From Beta vulgaris subsp. vulgaris (Eukaryota; Streptophyta; Magnoliopsida; Caryophyllales; Amaranthaceae): DNA of 64,000 nucleotides. The translations under genes were made by a program, and so were the position numbers. Location: positions 54,752,633 through 54,816,632 of the forward strand of contig NC_079204.1 of NCBI RefSeq assembly GCF_026745355.1, read 5' to 3'. Below the pieces are notes generated by a model. That model was given only the letters and a program-made list of their open reading frames with translations. It had not been told where the DNA came from and ran no database searches. Positions 1 through 11,825 of this stretch are shown here, in pieces. Position 1 is the first letter of the stretch. Each line of letters opens with the position of its first letter.

Positions 1-229
1 ATGGTGGACCGATCGATTGCCCTAGGCTTTTAATTATTTGATAAATCTCCATTTTTCTGCGTTCTAGTTTATTTTAGTTTAGTTATTAATTAATCAATCA
101 TTTACTCTCTGAAATAGTTAGATAATTGACATCAAATCTGTAGAACTCCTCTCCCTGTGGATCGACCCGTATTTGCCAGTTTCTGCTAAACAGACACCGT
201 GCACTTGCGGTATATTTTAAAACACATCA
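1..229 (+). mobile_element. Athila-like LTR 1 (3' part only)
   Basis: The 3' end of an LTR whose start lies left of the window. It matches the last part of the three complete LTRs at 4449, 10175 and 15897. It ends in ACACATCA, an imperfect inverted match of the LTR start TGATATGT, and the primer binding site follows six bases later. The left flank is unseen, so neither the number of units to the left nor a target duplication can be judged. Confidence 0.9.
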
Positions 230-235
230 AGTTTT

Positions 236-252
236 TGGCGCCGTTGCCGGGG
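236..252 (+). promoter_or_regulatory. Primer binding site, tRNA-Asp type (unit 1)
   Basis: TGGCGCCGTTGCCGGGG is complementary to the 3' end (with CCA) of plant tRNA-Asp(GUC), the primer used by many Athila-group elements. It lies directly after the LTR. The same 17 bases recur at 5955-5971 and 11695-11711. Confidence 0.9.
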
Positions 253-366
253 AGACGGCTAGTTTCTATAGCTTTCTGATTAATTATTTGACTATTTCTG
301 CTGTCTCATTGGAACTTCAAGTTCCAATTGAGGCCATCTCACTGCACATTTTTCTTTGTTTCTTTT

Positions 367-2788
367 ATGCCCAGGTCTAAAAGAACAGGTTCTCCAGTTC
401 AGACTGATCCTGATCTTGAGAAAACCATCCGGCAGCTCAAGAAGACACAAAAGAAGAAAAAGCAGTCTGCTAATCAGAAAAAAGCCACGGAAGAACCAAC
501 TGAACCAATTATGCCTCCTAAGTCGCTGAAATCTTATGGGGTACCTTCTCCTGGCAATGTTCCCACAGGCCCTACTATGCCTGATATCAAGCAGTCAACT
601 TCGAAATCAAGCCTGGCCTCATCAACATGATCCAGCAGAATCATTTGGTGGCCATCCATCTGAAGACCCTGCAAATCATTTACAACGGTTTCAACAGCTT
701 TGTCGTACCGTTAAGCACCAAGGGGTCACTCCTGATCAGTTGAAGGTCATGGTCTTTGAATTTTCACTAAAGGACAAGGCACAGAAGTGGCTGAATGATG
801 TTAATGAAACTGAGTGGAGTGCTATATCTGAAGCATTCCTGAAAGAGTACTACCCTCCACCAAAACTGCAGAAATAAGACACAAGCTTGCCACCTTCCAA
901 CAAGAACCCGATGAAACACTGAAGGAAGCATGGAATAGATTCAAGGATCTGCAGAGAGAATGCCCACACCACAATCTGGATAAGTGGTTCATCACCCAAG
1001 CATTCTACAATGGTCTACAACCCATATCAAGAGTACATCGATTCATCTGCAGGGGGAGTCTTCTTAGATAAGGAGGTGGATGAAGGGTATAATTTTCTGG
1101 CCAACTTAGCAGAGAATGATCATAGTTCTTCCAGGACTATTACAAAGAAAAAGTTGGATGTTGATGCATATGCCTTGTTGTCTTCACAAGTAGCCCAGTT
1201 GAGCATGAAGATGGACTCACTGAAATCTTTGCAGTCTAGTATTCCTCCTATGAGTATTAATGCAATGTCTTCCATGGCTCCTATTACTTCTTCCTTTTGT
1301 GAAGTGTGTGGTGTTCAAGGCCACTTTGGTCATGATTGTTGCTACAATCAACCTGATCCGAATCAAATGGCGCATGCAAATGTTTTTCAGCAAAGACCTC
1401 CACACAACCCATACTCTAACACACACAACCCAGGTTGGAGAGAACATCCTAATTTTTCCTACAAGAACAACAATGTTCAAAATCCTCAACCTCCACCACA
1501 ATCTTCCTACCAACCACCACATCAAAACCCACAACATGCTGCTAGACAACCATATTATCAAGGGGCTCCTCAAAACCCCCTCCTGGTTTCAATAGGCCTT
1601 CACCCCAAGGCTATCAGCAGCAAACTCCTCATAATACCAGCTCCAAGAGCCTACTATGTCTGATCTAATGAAAATGATGGTTTCTATGCAGAAAAATCAT
1701 GAGGAGAGCATCAAGGAGCTGAAGAACACCACCAAGCATTTGGAGACTCAACTTGCTCAGGTGGCGGAAAATAATGCACAGAGGCAACCAGGTCATCTGC
1801 CGGGACAACCCATCCCAAAGGAGACTGTCAATGCCTTACACTTCGTAGCGGCACTGTTTATGATGCTCCTCCCATGCCCATTGATGATGATGCTCCTAGC
1901 AAGGAGAAAGAGGTGGTAGAGGAAGAAGCGGAGAAGAGTTCGATGTCTGAGGTCGAACTAGCTAAGGAAGATCAGACAGGAAAGCGGAGGGAAAAGGTTT
2001 CTGAAACGCCTATTACACCAAGGCTACCTTTTCCCCATAGGATGCAGAAGTCGAAGGTCGATCAACAACTTGGTAAGTTCTTGACTATGGTCAAGAACCT
2101 TGAGGTAACAATTCCTTTTACTGAACTTATTTCTCAAGTGCCTGTTTATGCTAAGTTTTTGAAAGACATGATTACAAAAAGAAAGACTTTGGTGGGGTAG
2201 ATCGAGTCGCTCTAACTGAAGAGTGTAGTGCTTTTTACAAAATGAACCCCCCTAAGTTGAAGGATCCTGGTAGTTTTTCCATCCCTTGCCATGTAGGTGC
2301 ATTATTTATAGATAAGGCATTGTGTGATTTAGGTGCTTCTGTGTCTGTCATGCCTTTATCTGTTTATAAGAAACTGAATATGGGAGCACTTAAGTGCACT
2401 CAAATTACTTTGCAAATGGCCGATCGTTCTATAAAATACCCTCTAGGTGTTTTAGAAGACGTCCCTGTTAGGGTGGGAAAGTTTTATATTCCTGTTGATT
2501 TTGTGGTGCTTGATATGGAGGAGGATGCCCAAATTCCTATTATTCTTGGTAGGCCGTTTTTGTGTACAGCTGGTCTGTTATAGATGTCAAGTCTGGGTCT
2601 TTAACTTTTGAGTGTTGGTGATGATAATGTCACTTTTAAACTAACCAATGCTGTTAAGTCTCCTATGCTTGAGCAAAATTGCTGCAGGAGGAAAATGTTT
2701 GATGAGGGGGGCACTCATTGCCAAGCCCCTCCGATTTGAGATTGAGGAGGTAATATGGTCGTGCGGGACCTTTATAAACCAGCGCTAA
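367..2788 (+). pseudogene. Athila-like gag-protease, unit 1 (frameshifted)
   Basis: Gag plus aspartic protease polyprotein of the retroelement. The start ATG at 367 opens a basic N-terminus. A retrotransposon-gag region follows around 650-1120. Next come a CX2CX4HX4C zinc knuckle at 1298-1339 and a Gln/Pro-rich stretch. A charged region precedes a retropepsin-like domain from about 2242, whose DLGASVSVMP replaces the usual DTGA-type motif. The shared stop is TAA at 2786-2788, where reverse transcriptase would normally follow. The frame breaks several times by single-base gains or losses, for example near 590, 645, 870, 905, 1530, 1840 and 2575, and there are matching indels against units 2 and 3. 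As written it cannot give a full protein. Confidence 0.85.
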
Positions 2789-4434
2789 GCGGGAGGCAAC
2801 CCGTAGTTTTTTTTCTCTTATCTTTTTTTTTCTTATTTTTTTTTCATTTTTTCCCTTTTAGAGAGTGAGAGAGCAGGAGCGTACTAACGTTAATTTTTCC
2901 TCTAAGCATAGTCCTATAGTTCATCTTGCGGCACTGAGGACATTGCCACGTTCAGCTTGGGGGAGGATTTTTGTATGTATTTTCTCTCTTTTACTACCTT
3001 TTAGTGTAGACTTTTGCTTTCTTAGGCCAGATTTATTTGCTTTCAAAAAAAAAAAAAACAAATATTGCTGAAAAAATACGAAAAATACGATTTGACTGGA
3101 TTGGTGTGATTGCTTCCCTGTGCCCCATGATGTTCTTTGAAAGTATATTTGGGCTCTTTATCTGGATAGTTGGGCACTTGAGATTGTGATGCTGGAATGT
3201 GAACTCTAAATGCCTTGACCCTCAATGAGTTTTGATAATAAAGCGCTTATCTTGACTGCATACTTGAATTGGTTAGACTGTGAGGATTCATTCTTGCCAA
3301 TGGATTCATTTCTATATCCATTCTGTTTTCTTGTGTGTTAGTTCCTCATTAGCTGACTGATCTTGACTTTGACATCGTACGCATTGATATCATAACTTGT
3401 GGCAATTGTTGTGATAGAGGCGGTTCTTTTGTCTGCTTTTTGAGCCTTAAAGTAATTTTTGTGATATACTTTTACCCTCCTTAGCCCCGCTGAGCCTAAT
3501 GACTATTTCAGGTTACTAAACCTCATTACATGCCCATGGCCCTTATTTTGATATTAATCCCAAGCCTAGCTTGGGGGAGCATATGTTTGAGTTAGTATCT
3601 GAGATAGTTTTTATGAGTTACTTTGGATGGAGATGATTGTATTAAGGTACAAAAGCTGAGAAAAAGAAAAGAATGAGCAAAATGAAATACATGTGATTAT
3701 GGGATTGGAAAAAAATGCAAAGAGAAAGAAAAAGAAAGATTGAAAAGAAGAAGAAACGAACAAAAAGTCAAAAATTCTTTCTTTTACAAGTGCTTGCAAA
3801 GAAAAAAAATTCATCACACTGCTTCAAGGATGAGTTTATGGAAATTTTTGATTTATAGAATTGGGACACTGTTATTGGCTATATTCAGGTTGATACATCT
3901 AGTAACTTTGCTCCCCTATTCTTGGTTTTTCCACCACATTTCCCATACATAATCCATACCCATACCTAAGCCTCATTACAACCCTGAAAAAGTCCTCTTG
4001 AGCTTGCGCTTACATTGTCTATTGGATTGATGTGGTCAGTTTGTCAAGGTTAAAGAGTACGTTCGCTACTTGAGTCGACATGATTAGGTTGAGTGACATT
4101 ATCACCTTTCTAAACACATGAGAGTGTGACTGGGAAGGGTTATTATGGTTGGGATGGTAGTGATCGGGCACATCTTTTGCCTGCCACAAAAATGTGAGAG
4201 GAGTGACACCCCAGTGAGTGCCTTTTCGAGATTTGATGTCATATAAGGCAGCCGCATTTGATGCTTGTTTGGGCGATTGGTAAATAGAGTAATCTGAACA
4301 GTTGAACTTGAATTGTGCCTACTTGAATGATTTATGAGTTTACAAAAGATTTTTATCTCTGTTTTCATATATAAAGGGGTGAAGCAATCATATTCATGTT
4401 CATGTCTTATTTGCTTGAGGACAAGCAAAGGTTT
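2789..4434 (+). other. Non-coding 3' region of Athila-like unit 1
   Basis: No coding potential is seen. Right after the gag-protease stop lies CGGGAGGCAACCCG, a short stem-loop. Plant Athila elements commonly carry a GGGAGGCAACCC motif after their coding part. There are T-rich and A-rich tracts, and two polypurine-tract-like sequences AGCTTGGGGGAG at 2954 and 3568 that do not adjoin an LTR. The region repeats in units 2 and 3. Confidence 0.7.
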
Positions 4435-4446
4435 AACTTGGGGGAG
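4435..4446 (+). promoter_or_regulatory. Polypurine tract, unit 1
   Basis: AACTTGGGGGAG lies two bases before the LTR start TGATATGTCA, where plus-strand DNA synthesis would be primed. Identical copies are at 10161-10172 and 15883-15894. Confidence 0.8.
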
Positions 4447-4910
4447 TTTGATATGTCACATATATATAGCATTTAGATGCATTTTGATTGCATTTAGAAC
4501 TCCTTTTAGAGCATTTAGGTGCATAATGGAATGAATTACGTAAGTTGTGCTCTACTACTCCCCGTTTGCGTGTTTGTCATTTTCAGGTTACTTTGATGCA
4601 AATTGATTATGATTACTAAGATCAAGCTTATCAATCATTGAAGATGAAGATATATTGCTCAAGGATCACAATGCATCCATTCGGGACAATTTCGAGTTAG
4701 AATGAAGCAAAGAGTTAGCGAACGAAGTGTAAAAACTGACACCTGTTCAGTATTTTGCCATAACTTTTGATATACAATTGATAATCACAAAATTCCAATT
4801 GGGTTGGAAACTAGACTTCAAGGGCTTTCCAATGATAGGTCACACGCCCCAATCCGACATCTGGTTTGAGAGATACACCTTCACAAGTTGACGCAAAATC
4901 ACTGTTTCTC

Positions 4911-5080
4911 CGCCCGGTCGACCGGGCGGTTTTGCCCGACCGGGCGAAATTATTTTTCACCAAAATTCAAGGAATGTTAGCCCGGTCAACCGGGCGACCA
5001 AATGGAAAATTTGCTTACGCGCCCGACGCGGGCGGATTTGCTTTTTTGTCGTAAATTTCTGATCACCGTCGCCCGGGCGG
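4911..5080 (+). repeat. GC-rich palindrome cluster in LTR 2
   Basis: Repeats built on GCCCGGTCGACCGGGC and half-site variants such as GCCCGACCGGGC, spaced by AT-rich bases. Corresponding clusters are at 10637-10823 and 16365-16560. LTR 4 keeps the most complete set, while LTR 2 has lost several bases and at least one repeat near 5000-5080. They sit 50-220 bp upstream of the TATA box. Confidence 0.75.
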
Positions 5081-5128
5081 ACTCTCAGGACGCGATTTTT
5101 CGGGTTTTTTAGCCGGTTTTGTAATTAG

Positions 5129-5136
5129 TATAAATA
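5129..5136 (+). promoter_or_regulatory. TATA box in LTR 2
   Basis: TATAAATA lies in an AT-rich stretch just after the GC-rich palindrome cluster. The equivalent boxes are at 10871-10878 (LTR 3) and 16610-16617 (LTR 4). Transcription would start some 30 bases downstream. Confidence 0.65.
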
Positions 5137-6085
5137 GGTTTTTAGTATTTTCGTTAACCTACTTATTTTCTACGTTTTTTAGGGCCAAACACTTAGTTTA
5201 TTCTCTCTATTTTGTTGAACTTTTACATTGGAAGATTATATAGATCGTCGATTTCCTTTTCCATCGTTCTTCAATCATTTGGTATTCTTCTCTACTTAGT
5301 TTAATTTCATGAATTCTTTTACTTTGATTATGTTTATCGTTTTCAATATCATCATGAGTGAGTAGTCTATTTCTAGGGTTTAGAGAGGGAAGCCATGTTT
5401 ATACCTTTTTTGATTGTGATTTGATGTTCTTCAATAATTGGATTGAATTAGAATAATTCCTATTGATTTGTTATACTTGTTTAATTCATGTAATTGCGCA
5501 ATATCATGAGTTATGTTTAGCTAATAAGAATTAGAATCGAAAGATCATATTCATTAGAGGCTTGTTACAATAGGTAGATTTGATTATGTTGAGCGACCGT
5601 ACTGGCATATGTTAATCTAGGAGTTGTTAATGCCTGACCAAGGATTAGCGAAATATTTCATTTATTCGAACCTCAATCCAAGTGTTGTTGAACTATATTA
5701 TATTGATTAAACTGGTATAAGCATGGTGGACCGATCGATTGCCCTAGGCTTTTAATTATTTGATAAATCTCCATTTTTCTGCGTTCTAGTTTATTTTAGT
5801 TTAGTTATTAATTATCAATCATTTACTCTCTGAATAGTTAGATAATTGACACAAATCTGTAGAACTCCTCTCCCTGTGGATCGACCCGTATTTGCCAGTT
5901 TCTGCTAAACAGACACCGTGCACTTGCGGTATATTTTAAAACACATCAAGTTTTTGGCGCCGTTGCCGGGGAGACGGCTAGTTTCTATAGCTTTCTGATT
6001 AATTATTTGACTATTTCTGCTGTCTCATTGGAACTTCAAGTTCCAATTGAGGCCATCTCACTGCACATTTTTCTTTGTTTCTTTT

Positions 6086-8516
6086 ATGCCCAGGTCTAAA
6101 AGAACAGGTTCTCCAGTTCAGACTGATCCTGATCTTGAGAAAACCATCCGGCAGCTCAAGAAGACACAAAGAAGAAAAAGCAGTCTGCTAATCAGAAAAA
6201 AGCCACGGAAGAACCAACTGAACCAATTATGCCTCCTAAGTCGCTGAAATCTTATGGGGTACCTTCTCCTGGCAATGTTCCCACAGGCCCTACTATGCCT
6301 GATATCAAGCAGTCAACTTCGAAATCAAGCCTGGCCTCATCAACATGATCCAGCAGAATCATTTGGTGGCCATCCATCTGAAGACCCTGCAAATCATTTA
6401 CAACGGTTTCAACAGCTTTGTCGTACCGTTAAGCACCAAGGGGTCACTCCTGATCAGTTGAAGGTTCATGGTCTTTGAATTTTCACTAAAGGACAAGGCA
6501 CAGAAGTGGCTGAATGATGTTAATGAAACTGAGTGGAGTGCTATATCTGAAGCATTCCTGAAAGAGTACTACCCTCCCACCAAAACTGCAGAAATAAGAC
6601 ACAAGCTTGCCACCTTCCAACAAGAACCGATGAAACACTGAAGGAAGCATGGAATAGATTCAAGGATCTGCAGAGAGAATGCCCACACCACAATCTGGAT
6701 AAGTGGTTCATCACCCAAGCATTCTACAATGGTCTACAACCCCATATCAAGAGTACAGTCGATTCATCTGCAGGGGGAGTCTTCTTAGATAAGGAGGTGG
6801 ATGAAGGGTATAATTTTCGGCCAACTTAGCAGAGAATGATCATAGTTCTTCCAGGACTATTACAAAGAAAAAGTTGGATGTTGATGCATATGCCTTGTTG
6901 TCTTCACAAGTAGCCCAGTTGAGCATGAAGATGGACTCACTGAAATCTTTGCAGTCTAGTATTCCTCCTATGAGTATTAATGCAATGTCTTCCATGGCTC
7001 CTATTACTTCTTCCTTTTGTGAAGTGTGTGGTGTTCAAGGCCACTTTGGTCATGATTGTTGCTACAATCAACCTGATCCGAATCAAATGGCGCATGCAAA
7101 TGTTTTTCAGCAAAGACCTCCACACAACCCATACTCTAAACACACACAATCCAGGTTGGAGAGAACATCCTAATTTTTCCTACAAGAACAACAATGTTCA
7201 AAATCCTCAACCTCCACCACAATCTTCCTACCAACCACCACATCAAAACCTACCACAACATGCTGCTAGACAACCATATTATCAAGGGGCTCCTCAAAAC
7301 CCCCCTCCTGGTTTCAATAGGCCTTCACCCCAAGGCTATCAGCAGCAAACTCCTCATAATACCAGCTCCCAAGAGCCTACTATGTCTGATCTAATGAAAA
7401 TGATGGTTTCTATGCAGAAAAATCATGAGGAGAGCATCAAGGAGCTGAAGAACACCACCAAGCATTTGGAGACTCAACTTGCTCAGGTGGCGGAAAATAA
7501 TGCACAGAGGCAACCAGGTCATCTGCCGGGACAACCCATCCCAAAGGAGACTGTCAATGCCATTACACTTCGTAGCGGCACTGTTTATGATGCTCCTCCC
7601 ATGCCCATTGATGATGATGCTCCTAGCAAGGAGAAAGAGGTGGTAGAGGAAGAAGCGGAGAAGAGTTCGATGTCTGAGGTCGAACTAGCTAAGGAAGATC
7701 AGACAGGAAAGCGGAGGGAAAAGGTTTCTGAAACGCCTATTACACCAAGGCTACCTTTTCCCCATAGGATGCAGAAGTCGAAGGTCGATCAACAACTTGG
7801 TAAGTTCTTGACTATGGTCAAGAACCTTGAGGTAACAATTCCTTTTACTGAACTTATTTCTCAAGTGCCTGTTTATGCTAAGTTTTTGAAAGACATGATT
7901 ACAAAAAGAAAGACTTTGGTGGGGTAGATCGAGTCGCTCTAACTGAAGAGTAGTGTAGTGCTTTTTACAAAATGAACCCCGCCTAAGTTGAAGGATCCTG
8001 GTAGTTTTTCCATCCCTTGCCATGTAGGTGCATTATTTATAGATAAGGCATTGTGTGATTTAGGTGCTTCTGTGTCTGTCATGCCTTTATCTGTTTATAA
8101 GAAACTGAATATGGGAGCACTTAAGTGCACTCAAATTACTTTGCAAATGGCCGATCGTTCTATAAAATACCCTCTAGGTGTTTTAGAAGACGTCCCTGTT
8201 AGGGTGGGAAAGTTTTATATTCCTGTTGATTTTGTGGTGCTTGATATGGAGGAGGATGCCCAAATTCCTATTATTCTGTAGGCCGTTTTTGTGTACAGCT
8301 GGTGCTGTTATAGATGTCAAGTCTGGGTCTTTAACTTTGAGTGTTGGTGATGATAATGTCACTTTTAAACTAACCAATGCTGTTAAGTCTCCTATGCTTG
8401 AGCAAAATTGCTGCAGGAGGAAAATGTTTGATGAGGGGGCACTCATTGCCAAGCCCCTCCGATTTGAGATTGAGGAGGTAATATGGTCGTGCGGGACCTT
8501 TATAAACCAGCGCTAA
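6086..8516 (+). pseudogene. Athila-like gag-protease, unit 2 (frameshifted)
   Basis: Same architecture as the unit 1 copy: basic N-terminus, retrotransposon-gag region, zinc knuckle in the stretch read from 6874, Gln/Pro-rich part, charged part and retropepsin-like domain. The frame is lost near 6170, 6320, 6465, 6630, 6820, 7140, 7950 and 8278. Between about 7190 and 7927 this copy stays open across the junction where units 1 and 3 are broken, so the three copies carry different lesions. The final stop is 8514-8516. Confidence 0.83.
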
Positions 8517-10160
8517 GCGGGAGGCAACCCGTAGTTTTTTTTCTCTTATTTTTTTTTTTCTTATTTTTTTTTTTTTTTTCCTTTTAGAGAGTGAGAGAGA
8601 GGAGAGCGTACTAACGTTAATTTTTCCTCTAAGCATAGTCCTATAGTTCATCTTGCGGCACTGAGGACATTGCCACGTTCAGCTTGGGGGAGGATTTTTG
8701 TATGTATTTTCTCTCTTTTACTACCTTTTAGTGTAGTTTTTGCTTTCTTAGGCCAGATTTATTTGCTTTCAGAAAAAAAAAAAACAAATATTGCTGAAAA
8801 AATACAAAAATACGATTTGACTGGATTGGTGTGATTGCTTCCCTGTGCCCCATGATGTTCTTTGAAAGTATATTTGGGCTCTTTATCTGGATAGTTGGGC
8901 ACTTGAGATTGTGATGCTGGAATGTGAACTCTAAATGCCTTGACCCTCAATGAGTTTTGATAATAAAGCGCTTATCTTGACTGCATACTTGAATTGGTTA
9001 GACTGTGAGGATTCATTCTTGCCAATGGATTCATTTCTATATCCATTCTGTTTTCTTGTGTTTAGTTCCTCATTAGCTGACTGATCTTGACTTTGACATC
9101 GTACGCATTGATATCTGATACTTGTGGCAATTGTTGTGATAGAGGCGTTCTTTTGTCTGCTTTTTGAGCCTTAAAGTGATTTTTGTGATATACTTTTCCC
9201 TCCTTAGCCCCGCTGAGCCTAATGACTATTTCAGGTTACTAAACCTCATTACATGCCCATGGCCCTTATTTTGATATTAATCCCAAGCCTAGCTTGGGGG
9301 AGCATATGTTTGAGTTAGTATCTGAGATAGTTTTTATGAGTTACTTTGGATGGAGATGATTGTATTAAGGTACAAAAGTTGAGAAAAAGAAAAGAATGAG
9401 CAAAATGAAATACATGTGATTATGGGATTGAAAAAAATGCAAAGAGAAAGAAAAAGAAAGATTGAAAAAGAAGAAACGAACAAAAAGTCAAAAATTCTTT
9501 CTTTTACAAGTGCTTGCAAAGAAAAAAAAATTCATCACACTGCTTCAAGGATGAGTTTATTGAAAATTTTGTGATTTATAGAATTGGGACACTGTTATTG
9601 GCTATATTCAGGTTGATACTTCTAGTAACTTGTGCTCCCCTATTCTTGGTTTTTCCACCACATTTCCCATACATAATCCATACCCATACCTAAGCCCCAT
9701 TACAACCCTGAAAAAGTCCTCTTGAGCTTGCGCTTACATTGTCTATCAGATTGATGTGGTCAGTTTGTCAAGGTTAAAGAGTACGTTCGCTACTTGAGTC
9801 GACATGGTTAGGATGAGTGCATTATCACCTTTCTAAACACATGAGAGTGTGATGGGAAGGGTTATTATGGTTGGGATGGTGAGTGATCGGGCACATCTTT
9901 TGCTGCCACAAAAATGTCGAGAGGAGTGACACCCCAGTGAGTCCTTTTCGAGATTTGATGTCATATAAGGCAGCTGCATTGATTGTTATTTGGGCGATTG
10001 GTAAATAGAGTAATCTGAACAGTTGAACTTGAATTGTGCCTGCTTGAATGATTTATGAGCTTTACAAAAAAAAAAAATTGATCTCTGTTTTCATATATAA
10101 AGGGGTGAAGCAATCATATTCATGTTCATGTCTTATTTGCTTGAGGACAAGCAAAGGTTT
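8517..10160 (+). other. Non-coding 3' region of Athila-like unit 2
   Basis: Counterpart of 2789-4434: the GGGAGGCAACCC-type stem-loop directly after the stop, a long T-rich run near 8540-8580, and two AGCTTGGGGGAG motifs that do not adjoin an LTR. No gene is seen. Confidence 0.65.
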
Positions 10161-10174
10161 AACTTGGGGGAGTT

Positions 10175-11688
10175 TGATATGTCACATATATATATAGTTT
10201 TAGATGCATTTTGATTGCATTTAGAACTCCTTTTAGAGCATTTAGGTGCATAATGGAATGAATTACGTAAGTTGTGCTCTACTACTCCCCGTTTGCGTGT
10301 TTGATCATTTTCAGGTTACTTTGATGCAAATTGATTATGATTACCTAAGATCAAGCCTATTAATCATTGAAGATGAAGATATTTTGCACAAGGATCACAA
10401 TGCATCATTTCGGGACAATTTCGAGTTAGAATGAAGCAAAGAGTTGTGAAAGAAGTGTAAAACTGACACCTTTCACTATTTTGGCCATAACTTTTGATAT
10501 ACAATTGATAATCACAAATTCCATTGGGTTGGAAACTAGACTTCAAGGGCTTTCCAATGATAGGTCACACGCCCCAATCCGACATCTGGTTTGAGAGATA
10601 CAGCCTTCACAAGTTGACGCAAAATCACTGTTTCTCCGCCCGGTCGACCGGGCGGTTTTGCCCGACCGGGCGAAATAATTTTTCACCAAAATGCAAGGAA
10701 TGTTAGCCCGGTCAACCGGGCAGAAAATGAAAATCGCTTCGCCCCGACCGGGCGGATTTGCTTTTTTGTCGTAAATTTGAATCACCGTCGCCCGACCGGG
10801 CGGATTTCGCCGGTCGACCGGCGCTCTCAGGACGCGATTTTTCGGGTTTTTTAGCCGATTTTGTAAATAGTATAAATAGGTTTTTAGTATTTTCATTGAG
10901 ACTACTTTATTTTCTACGTTATTAGAGCAAAACACTTAGTTTATTTCTCTCTACTTTTGTTGAACTTTTACATTGGAAGATTATATAGATCGTCGATTTC
11001 CTTTTCATCGTTCTTCAATCATTTGGTATTCTTCTCTACTTAGTTTAATTTATGAATTCTTTTACTTTGATTATGTTTATTCGTTTAATATCATCATGAG
11101 TGAGTAGTCTATTTCTAGGGTTTAGAGAGGGAAGCCATGTTTATACCTTTTTGATTGTGATTTGATGTTCTTCAATAATTGGATTGAATTAGAATAATTC
11201 CTATTGATTTGTTATACTTGTTTAATTCATGTAATTGCGCAATATCATGAGTTATGTTTAGCTAATAAGAATTAGAATCGAAAGATCATATTCATTAGAG
11301 GCTTGTTACAATAGGTAGATTTGATTATGTTGAGCGACCGTACTGGCATATGTTAATCTAGGAGTTGTTAATGCCTGACCAAGGATTAGCGAAATATTCA
11401 TTTATTCGAACCTCAATCCAAGTGTTGTTGAACTATATTATATTGATTAAACTGGTATAAGCATGGTGGACCGATCGATTGCCCTAGGCTTTTAATTATT
11501 TGATAAATCTCCATTTTTCTGCGTTCTAGTTTTTAGTTTAGTTATTAATTACTCAATCATTTCCTCTCTGGAAGTAGTTAGATAATTGACATAAATCTGT
11601 AGAACTCCTCTCCCTGTGGATCGACCCGTATTTGCCAGTTTCTGCTAAACAGACACCGTGCACTTGCGGTATATTTTAAAACACATCA
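10175..11688 (+). mobile_element. Athila-like LTR 3 (shared)
   Basis: A complete LTR, TGATATGT to ACACATCA, about 1514 bp, shared by units 2 and 3. The palindrome cluster is at 10637-10823 and the TATA box at 10871-10878. Confidence 0.9.
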
Positions 11689-11825
11689 AGTTTTTGGCGC
11701 CGTTGCCGGGGAGACGGCTAGTTTCTATAGCTTTCTGATTAATTATTTGACTATTTCTGCTGTCTCATTGGAACTTCAAGTTCCAATTGAGGCCATCTCA
11801 CTGCACATTTTTCTTTGTTTCTTTT

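Larger units (their letters stand above)
230..4448 (+). mobile_element. Athila-like internal region, unit 1
   Basis: Internal domain of the first non-autonomous Ty3/gypsy (Athila-like) unit. In order it holds the tRNA-Asp primer site, a leader, a broken gag-protease frame (367-2788), about 1.65 kb of non-coding DNA and a polypurine tract next to the following LTR. Reverse transcriptase, RNase H and integrase are absent. Such gag-only elements are thought to be mobilised by enzymes of a related autonomous element. Confidence 0.88.
4449..5948 (+). mobile_element. Athila-like LTR 2 (shared)
   Basis: A complete LTR of about 1.5 kb, from TGATATGT to ACACATCA. It acts both as 3' LTR of unit 1 and 5' LTR of unit 2. 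It contains a cluster of GC-rich palindromic repeats (4911-5080), partly collapsed compared with LTR 4, then a TATA box (5129-5136). The primer site follows at 5955. Confidence 0.9.
5949..10174 (+). mobile_element. Athila-like internal region, unit 2
   Basis: Second internal domain, with primer site 5955-5971, broken gag-protease frame 6086-8516, non-coding tail and polypurine tract 10161-10172. It is nearly identical to units 1 and 3. The visible differences are mostly one-base insertions or deletions rather than substitutions. Confidence 0.88.

Noticed and set aside
236..252. Part of a tRNA-Asp gene
   Set aside because: Only the 17 bases complementary to the tRNA 3' end are present, directly after an LTR; this is a primer binding site.
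3043..3225. Small conserved minus-strand open frames in each Athila 3' region
   Set aside because: They recur only because the units are near-identical; no domain, and frames differ between copies.
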